64,000 nt of DNA from Paenibacillus catalpae. Lineage in GTDB: Bacteria; Bacillota; Bacilli; Paenibacillales; Paenibacillaceae. Of the stretch, positions 8,601-16,383 are shown piece by piece (position 1 is the first letter of the stretch; each line of letters opens with the position of its first letter). Below the pieces are notes generated by a model that ran no database searches, was not told the origin of the DNA, and saw nothing but the letters and a program-made list of their open reading frames with translations. The stretch covers positions 868,001 through 932,000 of the forward strand of contig NZ_FOMT01000001.1 of NCBI RefSeq assembly GCF_900112695.1, written 5' to 3'. The position numbers and the translations under genes were made by a program.

Positions 8601-11600
8601 ACCGCCGGAGCAGACAACGCATCATCGGCAGACCGCGTTGAATATAAGCTGACCGGAGTGACAACGCTTGGCTGGACAACTTATACGGAACCTATCAACC
8701 TGAGAGCAGAAGGGAAAACAACGGTAACCGCCAGAACGGTTGACAAGGCAGGAAATATTAGCACGGAGTCAGAAGAAGTTCAGTCGATCGATCTCACAGC
8801 ACCAGGAGCAGCGTTACTAACTTCTGAAGAATCAGGTTGGACTTCTTCAGCTGGCGTGACGGTGACGGCGTTGGCCGGTACGGACAGCGGAGGATCAGGA
8901 GTTAAGCGCATAGAATACCGTCTGTCTGGAGCAATCACCACGGATTGGAAGCCTTATACGGGGCCGATTATCGTAACGGAGGAAGGTCAGACGGAAGTAT
9001 CCGCGCGAACAATAGACAATGCCGGCCATATTGGAGCTTCAACCAAGGTAACGGTTCAGCTTGACCGAACCTCTCCGACGAGTCCTGAGGTTGCTGCTTC
9101 GGCTGCGGACTGGACGAAGGAAAACGTTGGTATTACGATCACGCCGGGAACCGATTCTTTATCTGGTGCAAGTCTTACAGAATATAGCTTAACTGGCGCA
9201 GCCAATGCGGATTGGACAACCTACTCCGGGGAAATTACGGTGACAGCCGAAGGCCAGACGACGGTTCACGCAAGGACCGTGGATCAGGCAGGAAATAGAA
9301 GTGAAATGACCGATTTGAAGGTGTATATAGATAAAACGGTACCGGTATCGCCGGAAATACGAATCGGCAAAACAGGCTGGAATTCGGCAGATAAGGTTGA
9401 CTTCTCTATCACGCCGGCTGCAGAACAAGGCGGCTCTGGAGTTAGCCGAATAGAGTATCGCTTATCAGGTGCAGTAACGAAAGATTGGACCGAATATTCC
9501 AATACTGCGGATATTGAAGCTGAAGGCTTAACAACTATCAGCGCAAGAACCATTGATGCGGCCGGTAATGTTGGTGCTCAGCAGGAAGCGACCGTTAAGA
9601 TCGACAGATCATCGCCTGCAGCCCCAACCGTTGTGCCCGAGACTACGGAATGGACATCGGCAGATTCCGTGAAGGTGACGGTAACAGCTGGCACGGACCT
9701 CGGTGAATCCGGAATTGAGCGGACAGAATACCGAATTACGGGAGCGGGTGCCAAGGAATGGGCGACCTATGAAGGGGAGCTGACGATCACCGCTGAGGGC
9801 GAGAGCATTATCAGCACAAGATCCATTGATAAAGCGGGCAACATTGGTTCTGTTGCGGAAGCTGTCGTTCGTATCGATAGAACTCCTCCTCCTGCACCGG
9901 TTGTGTTGGAGCCTGCAGACGGCGAGCTTTTTGCAGATAATACGCCGGCGATTTCAGGTACAGCAGAAGCAAATTCTATTGTTACGGTAATGATCGACGG
10001 CAGCACGCTTCCTGTCGTTACTGCAGATAGGGATGGAAAATGGAAGGCTCAGCTTGTTCATGCATTGGCTGACGGTGTTCATCATGCGCTGATATCGGTT
10101 AAAGATCCCGTAGGCAATACCGCGGCGGAATCGGCTGAACTGACGTTTACCATTGATGCAATTGCTCCGGAAGCTCCAGTCATCGAAGCTCCGGTTCATG
10201 GGGCAATGACGAGTAATAACAAGCCTGTCTTTAAGGGACAGGCAGAGGCAAACTCGAAGGTCACCTTATATATTGGAGATACGCCAGTTAAGACGGTAAC
10301 GGCCAGTGGCGGTGGAATATGGACGTTTACGATGACCGAACCGCTTGAAGATGGGGTTTATTTACTGAAGGCAGCGGCTAAGGATGCTGCAGGGAATGTC
10401 AGTGAGATATCAAATTCCGTCTCGTGGACGATAGACACGAAGGAGCCAGTAGCACCGGTTGTCCTTGCTCCGGTAGAGGGAACGATTACAAAAGGAAACA
10501 AGGTAACGATCTCGGGAACTGCGGAAGCTGGCGCCACTGTACGCGTTTTTATGGATGATCATCAGGTAGTTGAAGGGAAAGCAAGCAATTCAGGCGCATG
10601 GTCGTTTACGCTGACAGAAGAATTGCCGGACGGCAAGCACACGATTCGCGCGTCAGCAGAGGACGAGGCTGGAAACATCGGACTACATTCCGAGGAAATC
10701 TATTTTACGATTGATACGGCAGCTCCAGATCTAGCCATCATCTCCGATCCAACCGAAGGGGCATTACTGAACACGGCAAAGCCTGTTATTACTGGACAGG
10801 CCGAGGCAGGTGCCTGGATCAATTTGACGATGGACGGATCGGCCATTGACCCGTTGAAGTCGGATGAAGAAGGCAGCTGGTCATTCAGCCCTGCGAGTAG
10901 TTTAATGGATGGCGCGCATCAGCTTAAAGTCAAAGTCGCAGATGAGGCAGGCAACGTGAGAGAGGACGCTGTACAGTTGAATTTTGTTGTTGATACGGCA
11001 GCCCCAGCGGTGCCATTCGTAACGAAGCCAGATGAAGATTCCAGAACCAACCAAACAAAGCCTGAAATTTCGGGAACGGCGGAGAAGCTGTCCAAGATTA
11101 CCATCCGGATTGACGGTGAGGTGGCTGGCGTGGCTGAGGCGGATGATCTTGGAAACTGGCGGTTTGTGCCAAAGACGGATCTTATAATTGGCGGACATAG
11201 TATTCAGGTGATTGCTGCGGACGCTGCGGGCAACGAAAGTGAATCATCCTCTAATTATCACTTTGAGATTGTTTCAAGTAACGCAAATTTGAGTGAACTC
11301 AAGCTAAGCGATATTAGGATGAACGAGCCCTTCCTGAACAAAACGCTGAATTACACAGCGGGGGTTACGTACTCGGTATCGACAACAAAAATGACGGCAG
11401 TCCCTGACGATACCCGTGCAAAGGTTGATATTTTAAACGAAAAAGGCGAGCCGCTGGAGGAGTTAATCGATTTGTCCGTCGGAACCCAAATCATTACGAT
11501 TCGTGTTACTGCTCAAGACGGGACAACAATCCAGACTTATACCGTGACAATTACGAGATATAATCCGGTTAGTCCACCTCAAGTTGAACCGGAAGAGCCG

Positions 11601-12215
11601 GAGGAACCAGAGGAAGCAAGCCCGGTTGAGCTGGTCGCTTGTAAGCCGGCAGAAAAAAGCACCTCTGCTTTTGCCGATATGACGGGACATTGGGCGGAGG
11701 AGACAGTCAGGGACGCATACGGCTGCGGGGTGGTCCATGGATTTAATGATGGTACGTTCCGGCCGGAGGGACATGTCTCACGGGCAGAATTTGTCACGAT
11801 GCTTATGAATGCGGTGATAGACAAGGCAGCTCCTGCCGGATCAGAATCGGAATTCTCCGATGATGGCAATATTCCAGTGTGGGCGGCTCAAGCCATAGCC
11901 AGAGCGAAGGATTTCGGAATTGTAAATGGTTACGCAGACGGTTCATTCCGGCCAAACGAGCAAGTAAGGAGAGCCGAACTGGTAACGATGCTGGCCAAAG
12001 CGGCGGGAATTAAGCCTCTAGAGCCGGAGAAGGTAAAAGAGTTATTCTCCGATGCTTCGGACATTCCTGCGTGGGCAGCCGGTTATGTAGCGGCCTTACA
12101 GCAGGCAGGTATCTTGCAAGGTAGAGGAGACGGCAAGTTCGAACCTTCAGGCCAAGCAACACGTGCGGAAGCAGCGGTACTGCTGCTTCGGATAATCGAT
12201 TTCAGTCATCATTAA
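5655..12215 (+). CDS. Giant S-layer-anchored surface protein: kelch + 12 OmpL47-like + 5 Ig-like + cadherin-like + 3 SLH domains
   Basis: The product has about 2186 residues. AGAGGAGG at 5638-5645 favours the ATG at 5655 over one at 5646. A signal peptide (hydrophobic core LLLIAIAFVF, likely cut near AAYAA) is followed by about six kelch-type repeats (roughly residues 45-325) with recurring VLVTGG and IYDPxTNTW. Next come 12 tandem domains of about 90 residues, each with an EYSLSGA-type strand followed by WTTY. These are followed by five Ig-like repeats of about 90 residues opening APVVLxP and containing ISGTAEA. Then come a cadherin-like beta-sandwich (NANLSELKLS), an acidic Pro/Glu hinge and three SLH domains with SRAE, RRAE and TRAE motifs for cell-wall polymer binding. 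No catalytic domain is seen, so an adhesive or carbohydrate-binding role is inferred. It is followed by a strong terminator, so it is probably monocistronic. Confidence 0.9.
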   Translation: MLRKLSYTLLLIAIAFVFWPSCVEKAAYAAVSLEELPTPPEPIPGSVASPVGGNHILVTGGQNGSNAMSKNSYIFDTVSQTWSSSAPLPLAYHNQSTLSNGSVLVTGGNVFTNGVGYIYNDQARIYNPSTNTWSNAANVPHTVIGHTQSTLTDGRVLIAGGADSIYSPSSDSLLYSNAYIYDPSENRWEEAAPLPRGLYGAAQSTLKDGRVLVTGGLSGFVYSFFSYIYDPAANTWTTVATMPYSGGDLFYNHAQVTLENGKVLVMGNYNFYIYDPATNTWTKDIENPGNMVDASLVKIGSAVYVIGGYNYTDYSINTKFYKLSFDFNAPTPPTIAGAGSGWTASDVDITISPGTDAETGVNRTEYSLSGATLLGWTTYDEASPIRISNSGQTTVTARTIDHAGNISTAALAVVKIDRTPPATPTINLSASGWSSKSVSVWFSSSLDSGGSGVQRIEYSLSGAVTAAWKTYTAGFEILGQGQTTVHVRAIDNVGNASAEGTAVIMIDKTAPGAPSITPASGTWSNTDITVAIVSGTDTGGSGVSRTEYKLTGAATSNWTTYASPILIGAGGQTTVEARTIDNAGNISTSKSITLKLDKTQPTAPTVTPGTTNWTNAASVRVTVTPGTDGGSGVARTEYSLSGAATLDWTTYTGQVTVNAEGQTTLSARTVDNAGNVGPVTTSVVKIDRTAPAVPAITPSTTAWTAADASFTLTAGTDTGGSGAARTEFSLSGAVTSGWTTYTGAVTITAEGQTTIHARTIDQAGNISTESTSVISIDQTKPAVPVITPVGSDWNASNVTVTVAAGTDVGGSGVNKTEYKLSGAIMRDWTAYTGAVSISAEGQTTVEARTIDNAGNTSTAAPVIVKLDKTKPAVPVVTPDLTAWTNAASVKVTITPGTDSGSGISLTEYSLSGASTLAWTTYTGQISITSEGQTTINARSIDNAGNVGPVSTGVVKIDRSSPSAPAISPAGGDWSGSSISVTMTAGADNASSADRVEYKLTGVTTLGWTTYTEPINLRAEGKTTVTARTVDKAGNISTESEEVQSIDLTAPGAALLTSEESGWTSSAGVTVTALAGTDSGGSGVKRIEYRLSGAITTDWKPYTGPIIVTEEGQTEVSARTIDNAGHIGASTKVTVQLDRTSPTSPEVAASAADWTKENVGITITPGTDSLSGASLTEYSLTGAANADWTTYSGEITVTAEGQTTVHARTVDQAGNRSEMTDLKVYIDKTVPVSPEIRIGKTGWNSADKVDFSITPAAEQGGSGVSRIEYRLSGAVTKDWTEYSNTADIEAEGLTTISARTIDAAGNVGAQQEATVKIDRSSPAAPTVVPETTEWTSADSVKVTVTAGTDLGESGIERTEYRITGAGAKEWATYEGELTITAEGESIISTRSIDKAGNIGSVAEAVVRIDRTPPPAPVVLEPADGELFADNTPAISGTAEANSIVTVMIDGSTLPVVTADRDGKWKAQLVHALADGVHHALISVKDPVGNTAAESAELTFTIDAIAPEAPVIEAPVHGAMTSNNKPVFKGQAEANSKVTLYIGDTPVKTVTASGGGIWTFTMTEPLEDGVYLLKAAAKDAAGNVSEISNSVSWTIDTKEPVAPVVLAPVEGTITKGNKVTISGTAEAGATVRVFMDDHQVVEGKASNSGAWSFTLTEELPDGKHTIRASAEDEAGNIGLHSEEIYFTIDTAAPDLAIISDPTEGALLNTAKPVITGQAEAGAWINLTMDGSAIDPLKSDEEGSWSFSPASSLMDGAHQLKVKVADEAGNVREDAVQLNFVVDTAAPAVPFVTKPDEDSRTNQTKPEISGTAEKLSKITIRIDGEVAGVAEADDLGNWRFVPKTDLIIGGHSIQVIAADAAGNESESSSNYHFEIVSSNANLSELKLSDIRMNEPFLNKTLNYTAGVTYSVSTTKMTAVPDDTRAKVDILNEKGEPLEELIDLSVGTQIITIRVTAQDGTTIQTYTVTITRYNPVSPPQVEPEEPEEPEEASPVELVACKPAEKSTSAFADMTGHWAEETVRDAYGCGVVHGFNDGTFRPEGHVSRAEFVTMLMNAVIDKAAPAGSESEFSDDGNIPVWAAQAIARAKDFGIVNGYADGSFRPNEQVRRAELVTMLAKAAGIKPLEPEKVKELFSDASDIPAWAAGYVAALQQAGILQGRGDGKFEPSGQATRAEAAVLLLRIIDFSHH
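6639..9884 (+). repeat. Tandem array of 12 coding repeats (~270 bp each), OmpL47-like domains
   Basis: Twelve diverged units encode about 90 residues each. Each has TW or GW near its start, an x-TEYSLSGA segment, W-T-T-Y about ten residues later, then GQTTVxARTIDNAGN and an IDRTxP linker. DNA identity between units is only partial, so the array is old rather than recently amplified. Confidence 0.9.
9885..11272 (+). repeat. Tandem array of five coding Ig-like repeats (~277 bp each)
   Basis: Five units open with APVVLEP/APVIEAP-like text, carry a GTAEA or GQAEA turn about 20 residues in and end in AGNxS with a TID linker. They resemble the bacterial Ig-like domains common in large adhesins. 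Confidence 0.85.
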
Positions 12216-12231
12216 TAATCTTGTTTGATAG

Positions 12232-12264
12232 AAAAACCATTGCCAAGATTGGCAATGGTTTTTC
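12232..12264 (+). terminator. Rho-independent terminator of the giant SLH gene
   Basis: A perfect 15-bp stem (AAAAACCATTGCCAA with its complement) has a 2-base loop and ends in a T run. It starts 17 bases after the stop codon. Confidence 0.9.
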
Positions 12265-12311
12265 TTAGCTGTTTTTCAGCGTAATTTATTTGTCTGGCAC
12301 ATATCTACGCA

Positions 12312-12350
12312 AACAAAAGGCGTCTGTTCATTGAACAGGCGCCTTTTGTT
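12312..12350 (-). terminator. Hairpin terminator downstream of the minus-strand SLH remnant
   Basis: AACAAAAGGCG pairs with CGCCTTTTGTT, with a further CTGTTC/GAACAG inner stem. It lies immediately 3' of the stop of the truncated SLH reading frame on the minus strand, so it is probably that lost gene's original terminator. It may work in both directions. Confidence 0.7.
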
Positions 12351-12356
12351 ATGGGT

Positions 12357-12482
12357 TTAGATAAAGTCCAAATATTGCAGCATGCGCAGCAGCATTGTTG
12401 CCATCTCTGCGCGGGTGGCCGTATCCTGCGGCCGGAAATTACCTTTCTCATCACCTTTAATGATCCCAAGTGATGCAACCTC
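12357..12482 (-). pseudogene. Remnant of an SLH-domain protein gene (C-terminal SLH only)
   Basis: On the minus strand this stretch reads EVASLGIIKGDEKGNFRPQ, then DTATRAEMATMLLRMLQYLDFI and a stop. That is the second half of a final SLH domain with the TRAE motif and the usual short C-terminal tail. Upstream in the same frame the SLH similarity ends abruptly, and an in-frame stop occurs about 40 bases further on. No start codon with a ribosome binding site is present. It is therefore a 5'-truncated relic that kept its terminator. It is distinct from the SLH end of the neighbouring giant gene, which lies on the opposite strand. Confidence 0.8.
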
Positions 12483-12549
12483 GGAAGAAGATCTAATCCT
12501 CCTACTAATTTGGTATGGAGATTATAGTTTTTCCGGGACTGAAATACGA

Positions 12550-12598
12550 TTAACGAAAGTTAATTTTTCAGCAAAAAATGTCGAAGTTTCGGTATAAT
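12550..12598 (+). promoter_or_regulatory. Promoter of the MalT-like gene with palindrome TTAACGAAAGTTAA
   Basis: A consensus -10 TATAAT (12593-12598) is present, but the -35 position (AGCAAA) is poor. A 14-bp palindrome at 12550-12563 is centred about 40 bases upstream of the -10. This arrangement suits an activator-dependent promoter, perhaps autoregulated. The palindrome recurs upstream of the giant SLH gene. Confidence 0.5.
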
Positions 12599-12630
12599 AG
12601 AGGTAATATGTCCTATTAGAAGGAGTTCGT

Positions 12631-15225
12631 ATGTTATTCTCTGAACCTATCCTATTGAAAACAAAAATACGGCTTCCTGTCGTGAAGGAAAATCTGGTTG
12701 TCCGGGAGAGGCTTCTGGAGTCCCTGGAGCACGGTTTGAAGGGTCGCATGATCACGGTTTGCGCTCCCGCGGGCTCCGGCAAATCAACGCTTATTGCGCA
12801 ATGGGCACAACTGGCTTGTATACATACCGCATGGGTATCCCTGGATGAAAGAGACAATGATGCCGCGCGATTCTGGCGCTATGTGGTGAATGCTTACATG
12901 GTAGCGGGGACGCCTGCATTAACAGAATCGCTCTCGGTTATTTCGGCAATGGTTGCCGGCAATACAATAAATGCTGTAATGGATACGCTACTCAATGAGC
13001 TTGCGGCTGTTCAAGAGCCAATTGCTCTTGTGCTCGATGATTATCATCAAGTTGAGATTGCCGATATCCATAACAGTTTATCTTACTTTATTGAATACTT
13101 GCCGCCACAACATCGGATCATTATTGCAAGCCGGGGAGAGATCTCTTTTGGTGCAGCCAAATGGCTTGCAAGAGGCGAGCGGACAGATATCGGAATGCAG
13201 CAGCTTCACTTTACCCAAGAAGAGACGCAAGAGTTTTGCAGATCAGCGGGAATTGATCTGGAGCAAAGGCATGCCCATAAGCTGTTTGAACGAACAGAAG
13301 GCTGGGTTGCGGGGCTTCAGCTGGCTTCTATTTCGCTCCAAGACCAGCAGAATATTGACAGGATCATCTTTGGTTTTGACGGAAGCAATGATAAGGTATC
13401 CTCTTATTTATTTCAGGAGGTGCTCGATAAGCTGCCCGCTGATCTGACGGACTTCCTGCTGCAGAGCAGTGTCTTCGAACGGATGGATGCGGAGGTTTGT
13501 AACCAGGCATTCAACCGCACAGACAGCCGGGCTCTACTGGAGCGTCTGCGCGCTCTCAACTTATTCGTCATCCCGCTGGATGATCATAATGGTTGGTTCC
13601 GTTATCATTCTCTGTTTGCCGATTTCTTAAGGAACCGCCTCAGATCCCAAAGCCGGTTGTTATGGCTGGATTATCATCATGCGGCAAGTCTGGCCTTTGC
13701 TGCCAGGGGTATGCTGGATAAAGCCATCGATCATGCGATAGCAAGTGAAAGATACGGCGAAGCAGCGGAAAGATTGGAATCCTATATCCCGGATGCGCTG
13801 AAACAAGGAGAGCTCGCTTCGCTGCTCGAACGCATACAGGCAATTTCGGAACATATCCCTATGACAGCAAGTGTAATGCTTTATCAGGCTTTTGTATTTT
13901 TCTTAACGGGTCAAATGTTTTTTGCCGCGGAGACCGTTGAAAAGCTTGAAAGGAAATATGAACAACCAGAGTACGCAGCAGAGCTGGAGCCGCTGCAGGG
14001 TGGTATGTTGTTCCTCCAATCGAATCTGCTCTTCTACACCGGACGTTATGAGCAATGGGATACGTTTGTCGGGTACCGGCTTCAAGGAGTATTGCCGGAG
14101 GATCCGATCTTCTATAATTTCAATTACAATGTGATCGAGCCTCTTGTAAGACGGACCGCTTTTGGATTAAAGGGAGTTTTGTCTGCCGATACCGAAAGAA
14201 TCGGGCAACGGTTCGTATCCGTGCTGGAGCAGCATGGGTGGGGACAGTCACTTATCAACTTATATGTCGTGCAAGCCTTGTCCGAAGGTTACTATGAATG
14301 GAACAGGCAGAGTGACAGCCTGCAATTGGTTCGCAAAATCGAGCAATCCGACCGGGCAAGGCAAACAGCCGGCTTGTTTGTGCCTAACCGGATTACGCTT
14401 GCCCGTATTCATGCTGCCGCAGGTCAATTTCAGAAAGCGCACGAGGCAATAGATGAGGCCGTACAGATGGCGGAGCATCTAGGCGAATACCATTGGATAT
14501 ATCCTTTGCGAGCAAGTCGTGCTCATCTCTATTTAAAAGAACACAATCTGGCTGAAGCTAAAGCCGAAATTTCACAGCTGCGTCTGTCTGACCGGATTCA
14601 GCCGGCATCTAACCGCTGGTCCGAATATACGGTATATGCAAGAATACTGACTGCTCAGGGGAAAACAACCGAAGCGCTGCGGCAGCTGGAGTTGATCAAA
14701 TCAGCTATCGAGCAAGAGCATTGCTTTCTCGTGCTTACAGAGATCAGCGTTGTACAGTCGCTGGCAGAATATCAGCGCGGCAACCGCAGCGCGGCACTTC
14801 ATTTGTTGCATGGAGCGCTGGTCATCGGCGAGGCAAATGGCTACATCCGCAGCTTTGTAGATGAGGGGCCATTGATGAAGAAGCTGCTGCACACGTATAC
14901 GGAGCAGCGTCAGCGTGAAACTGGACAATTCCCTTTGCAAGGGGTATCGCCTGCTTATGTAGTCAAACTGCTGGAATGCTTCCCCGAGGAGGAGATCCCA
15001 TCACAAGCAGCTGTGCCATCGTTAGTTGAGCCATTAACGGAGCAAGAAAGTTTTATTCTTCAACTACTGGAACAAGGTGCCCCGAATAAGCAAATCGCGG
15101 CTAGGCTTGCTTTGACGGAAGGTACGATTAAGGTGTATTTATCCAGGATTTACGCCAAGCTTGGCGTCTCATCCCGGACACAAGCTCTCGCTGCAGCTCG
15201 TCAGTTGAACAGGAGGGAGCAATAG
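12631..15225 (+). CDS. MalT-like (LAL/STAND) LuxR family transcriptional regulator
   Basis: Of 864 residues, the N-terminal part is a STAND NTPase module: the Walker A motif APAGSGKST lies at about residues 46-54, IALVLDDYHQV is the Walker B-like segment, and a winged-helix region follows. A helical TPR-like sensor domain occupies roughly 350-780. The C-terminus is a LuxR helix-turn-helix (LTEQESFILQLLEQGAPNKQ, then LTEGTIKVYLSRIYAKLGV). AAGGAG lies 5 bases before the ATG. Proteins of this architecture, such as MalT, multimerise with ATP and an inducer and activate promoters lacking a good -35 element. The inducer is unknown. The shared palindrome suggests the adjacent giant surface-protein gene as a target. 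Confidence 0.9.
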   Translation: MLFSEPILLKTKIRLPVVKENLVVRERLLESLEHGLKGRMITVCAPAGSGKSTLIAQWAQLACIHTAWVSLDERDNDAARFWRYVVNAYMVAGTPALTESLSVISAMVAGNTINAVMDTLLNELAAVQEPIALVLDDYHQVEIADIHNSLSYFIEYLPPQHRIIIASRGEISFGAAKWLARGERTDIGMQQLHFTQEETQEFCRSAGIDLEQRHAHKLFERTEGWVAGLQLASISLQDQQNIDRIIFGFDGSNDKVSSYLFQEVLDKLPADLTDFLLQSSVFERMDAEVCNQAFNRTDSRALLERLRALNLFVIPLDDHNGWFRYHSLFADFLRNRLRSQSRLLWLDYHHAASLAFAARGMLDKAIDHAIASERYGEAAERLESYIPDALKQGELASLLERIQAISEHIPMTASVMLYQAFVFFLTGQMFFAAETVEKLERKYEQPEYAAELEPLQGGMLFLQSNLLFYTGRYEQWDTFVGYRLQGVLPEDPIFYNFNYNVIEPLVRRTAFGLKGVLSADTERIGQRFVSVLEQHGWGQSLINLYVVQALSEGYYEWNRQSDSLQLVRKIEQSDRARQTAGLFVPNRITLARIHAAAGQFQKAHEAIDEAVQMAEHLGEYHWIYPLRASRAHLYLKEHNLAEAKAEISQLRLSDRIQPASNRWSEYTVYARILTAQGKTTEALRQLELIKSAIEQEHCFLVLTEISVVQSLAEYQRGNRSAALHLLHGALVIGEANGYIRSFVDEGPLMKKLLHTYTEQRQRETGQFPLQGVSPAYVVKLLECFPEEEIPSQAAVPSLVEPLTEQESFILQLLEQGAPNKQIAARLALTEGTIKVYLSRIYAKLGVSSRTQALAAARQLNRREQ

Positions 15226-15234
15226 AAGGATACG

Positions 15235-15268
15235 GAAATCTGGAGATCTCTCCAGATTTCTTTTTTTT
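15235..15268 (+). terminator. Rho-independent terminator of the MalT-like gene
   Basis: GAAATCTGGAGA pairs with TCTCCAGATTTC and is followed by eight T. It begins 10 bases after the stop codon. Confidence 0.92.
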
Positions 15269-15270
15269 AC

Positions 15271-15302
15271 AAGGCCATTCCGCATGAGATGGAATGGCCT
15301 TT
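15271..15302. promoter_or_regulatory. Inverted repeat AGGCCATTCC...GGAATGGCCT upstream of an AraC gene
   Basis: A perfect 11-bp inverted repeat with an 8-base spacer lies directly upstream of a plausible promoter (TTGACT at 15307, 16-base spacer, GATAAT at 15329). Because a full terminator stands just before it, this may be an operator for the AraC gene rather than a second terminator. Either is possible. Confidence 0.4.
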
Positions 15303-15365
15303 CATATTGACTATCCCGGGCTATGCTGGATAATAAATAGCATACTAAGAAGCGAGGGAATGGAT

Positions 15366-16256
15366 ATGAATACAGGCCCGACTACAGCGACAGGGACTTT
15401 TGGATTTCGTTTCACCACGCCGGATCAATTAGCCTTATGCAACCTGTTTGCCATCGGAAGGGATAAGATAACGGATCCGCAATACAGATGGGACGGATTG
15501 ACCCGATCGGACGGACCTCTGTTGTTATTTCAATATACGCTTGATGGAGAAGGGATTTATGAGAAGGGCCAAGAGAAGTTTCGGATCCAGGCGGGCCAAG
15601 CCTTTCTGACGGAAATTCCTGGCGATCACCGTTATTATTTTCCTGCTGACGGGACGCACTGGTCTTTCATCTTTCTGTTATTTCGTCCGGCACTTATACT
15701 TCCGAATTGGGAGGAAGTAAAGAAGCAGCTGGGTGAGACTCCCTATTTGCCGGCAGGAAGCCGGCCAATTCGCCTGCTGCAGAGCATGTGGGAAGAAGCC
15801 CAGGCAGGAAGAATCAAGGAGCCGTATACCGCATCCTCCTATGTGTATCAATTTGTCTCCGAGCTGTGCCGGTTCGCATTGGCTCCTCAGGATGATACAA
15901 GCGAATGGCCGCCTAAGGTGAAAGAGGCAATATCATATATCGAAGCCCACTTTGAGCATATGATTAGTCTCGATCAACTGGCCGATCAGCTTGAGATGTC
16001 CAAGTATCATCTGCTCCGTGTATTCTCGAAGACGGTGGGCATGTCGCCCAACGATTATTTGAATCAGATCCGGATTAAGGAGGCGATACGCCTGCTGAAG
16101 GAAACTGACTGGAGTATTGAACGGATTGCGGAGCAGGTCGGTTATTCCGGCGGCAGTTATTTTATCAAGTGGTTCCGCAAAATTACGGGGGAGACGCCGG
16201 GAAACTTTCGTCTGGGAGAAGGGCAGCTTATCTATAACCGTGTATATTTTGATTAA
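15366..16256 (+). CDS. AraC family transcriptional regulator
   Basis: About 296 residues. The N-terminal cupin-like sensor region contains LLLFQYTLDGEG and FLTEIPGDHRYYFP. The C-terminal AraC DNA-binding domain contains SLDQLADQLEMSKYHLLRVF and ERIAEQVGYSGGSYFIKWFR. Two in-frame ATGs lie at 15360 and 15366; GAGGG at 15354-15358 is correctly spaced only for the second. It stands 127 bases upstream of the GH27 gene on the same strand and is its likely regulator. Confidence 0.9.
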   Translation: MNTGPTTATGTFGFRFTTPDQLALCNLFAIGRDKITDPQYRWDGLTRSDGPLLLFQYTLDGEGIYEKGQEKFRIQAGQAFLTEIPGDHRYYFPADGTHWSFIFLLFRPALILPNWEEVKKQLGETPYLPAGSRPIRLLQSMWEEAQAGRIKEPYTASSYVYQFVSELCRFALAPQDDTSEWPPKVKEAISYIEAHFEHMISLDQLADQLEMSKYHLLRVFSKTVGMSPNDYLNQIRIKEAIRLLKETDWSIERIAEQVGYSGGSYFIKWFRKITGETPGNFRLGEGQLIYNRVYFD

Positions 16257-16383
16257 TGAACGAGAGCAATATTTTACTATGCTTGAAACTAGATTACTGT
16301 AGATACCTGATTCTGAATGGAATTATGATAGGGATGTAGCAGCAATTCATTCCTATAATTTCTTGAAATGCAGGAGGGTCTCT

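Noticed and set aside
6614..9553. Several minus-strand open frames opposite the OmpL47-like repeats, and a possible repeat array of non-coding type
   Set aside because: They recur with the same period as the coding repeats and have hydrophobic, low-complexity products. They are shadows of the plus-strand array. The array is protein-coding and its units are far too long and diverged for CRISPR.
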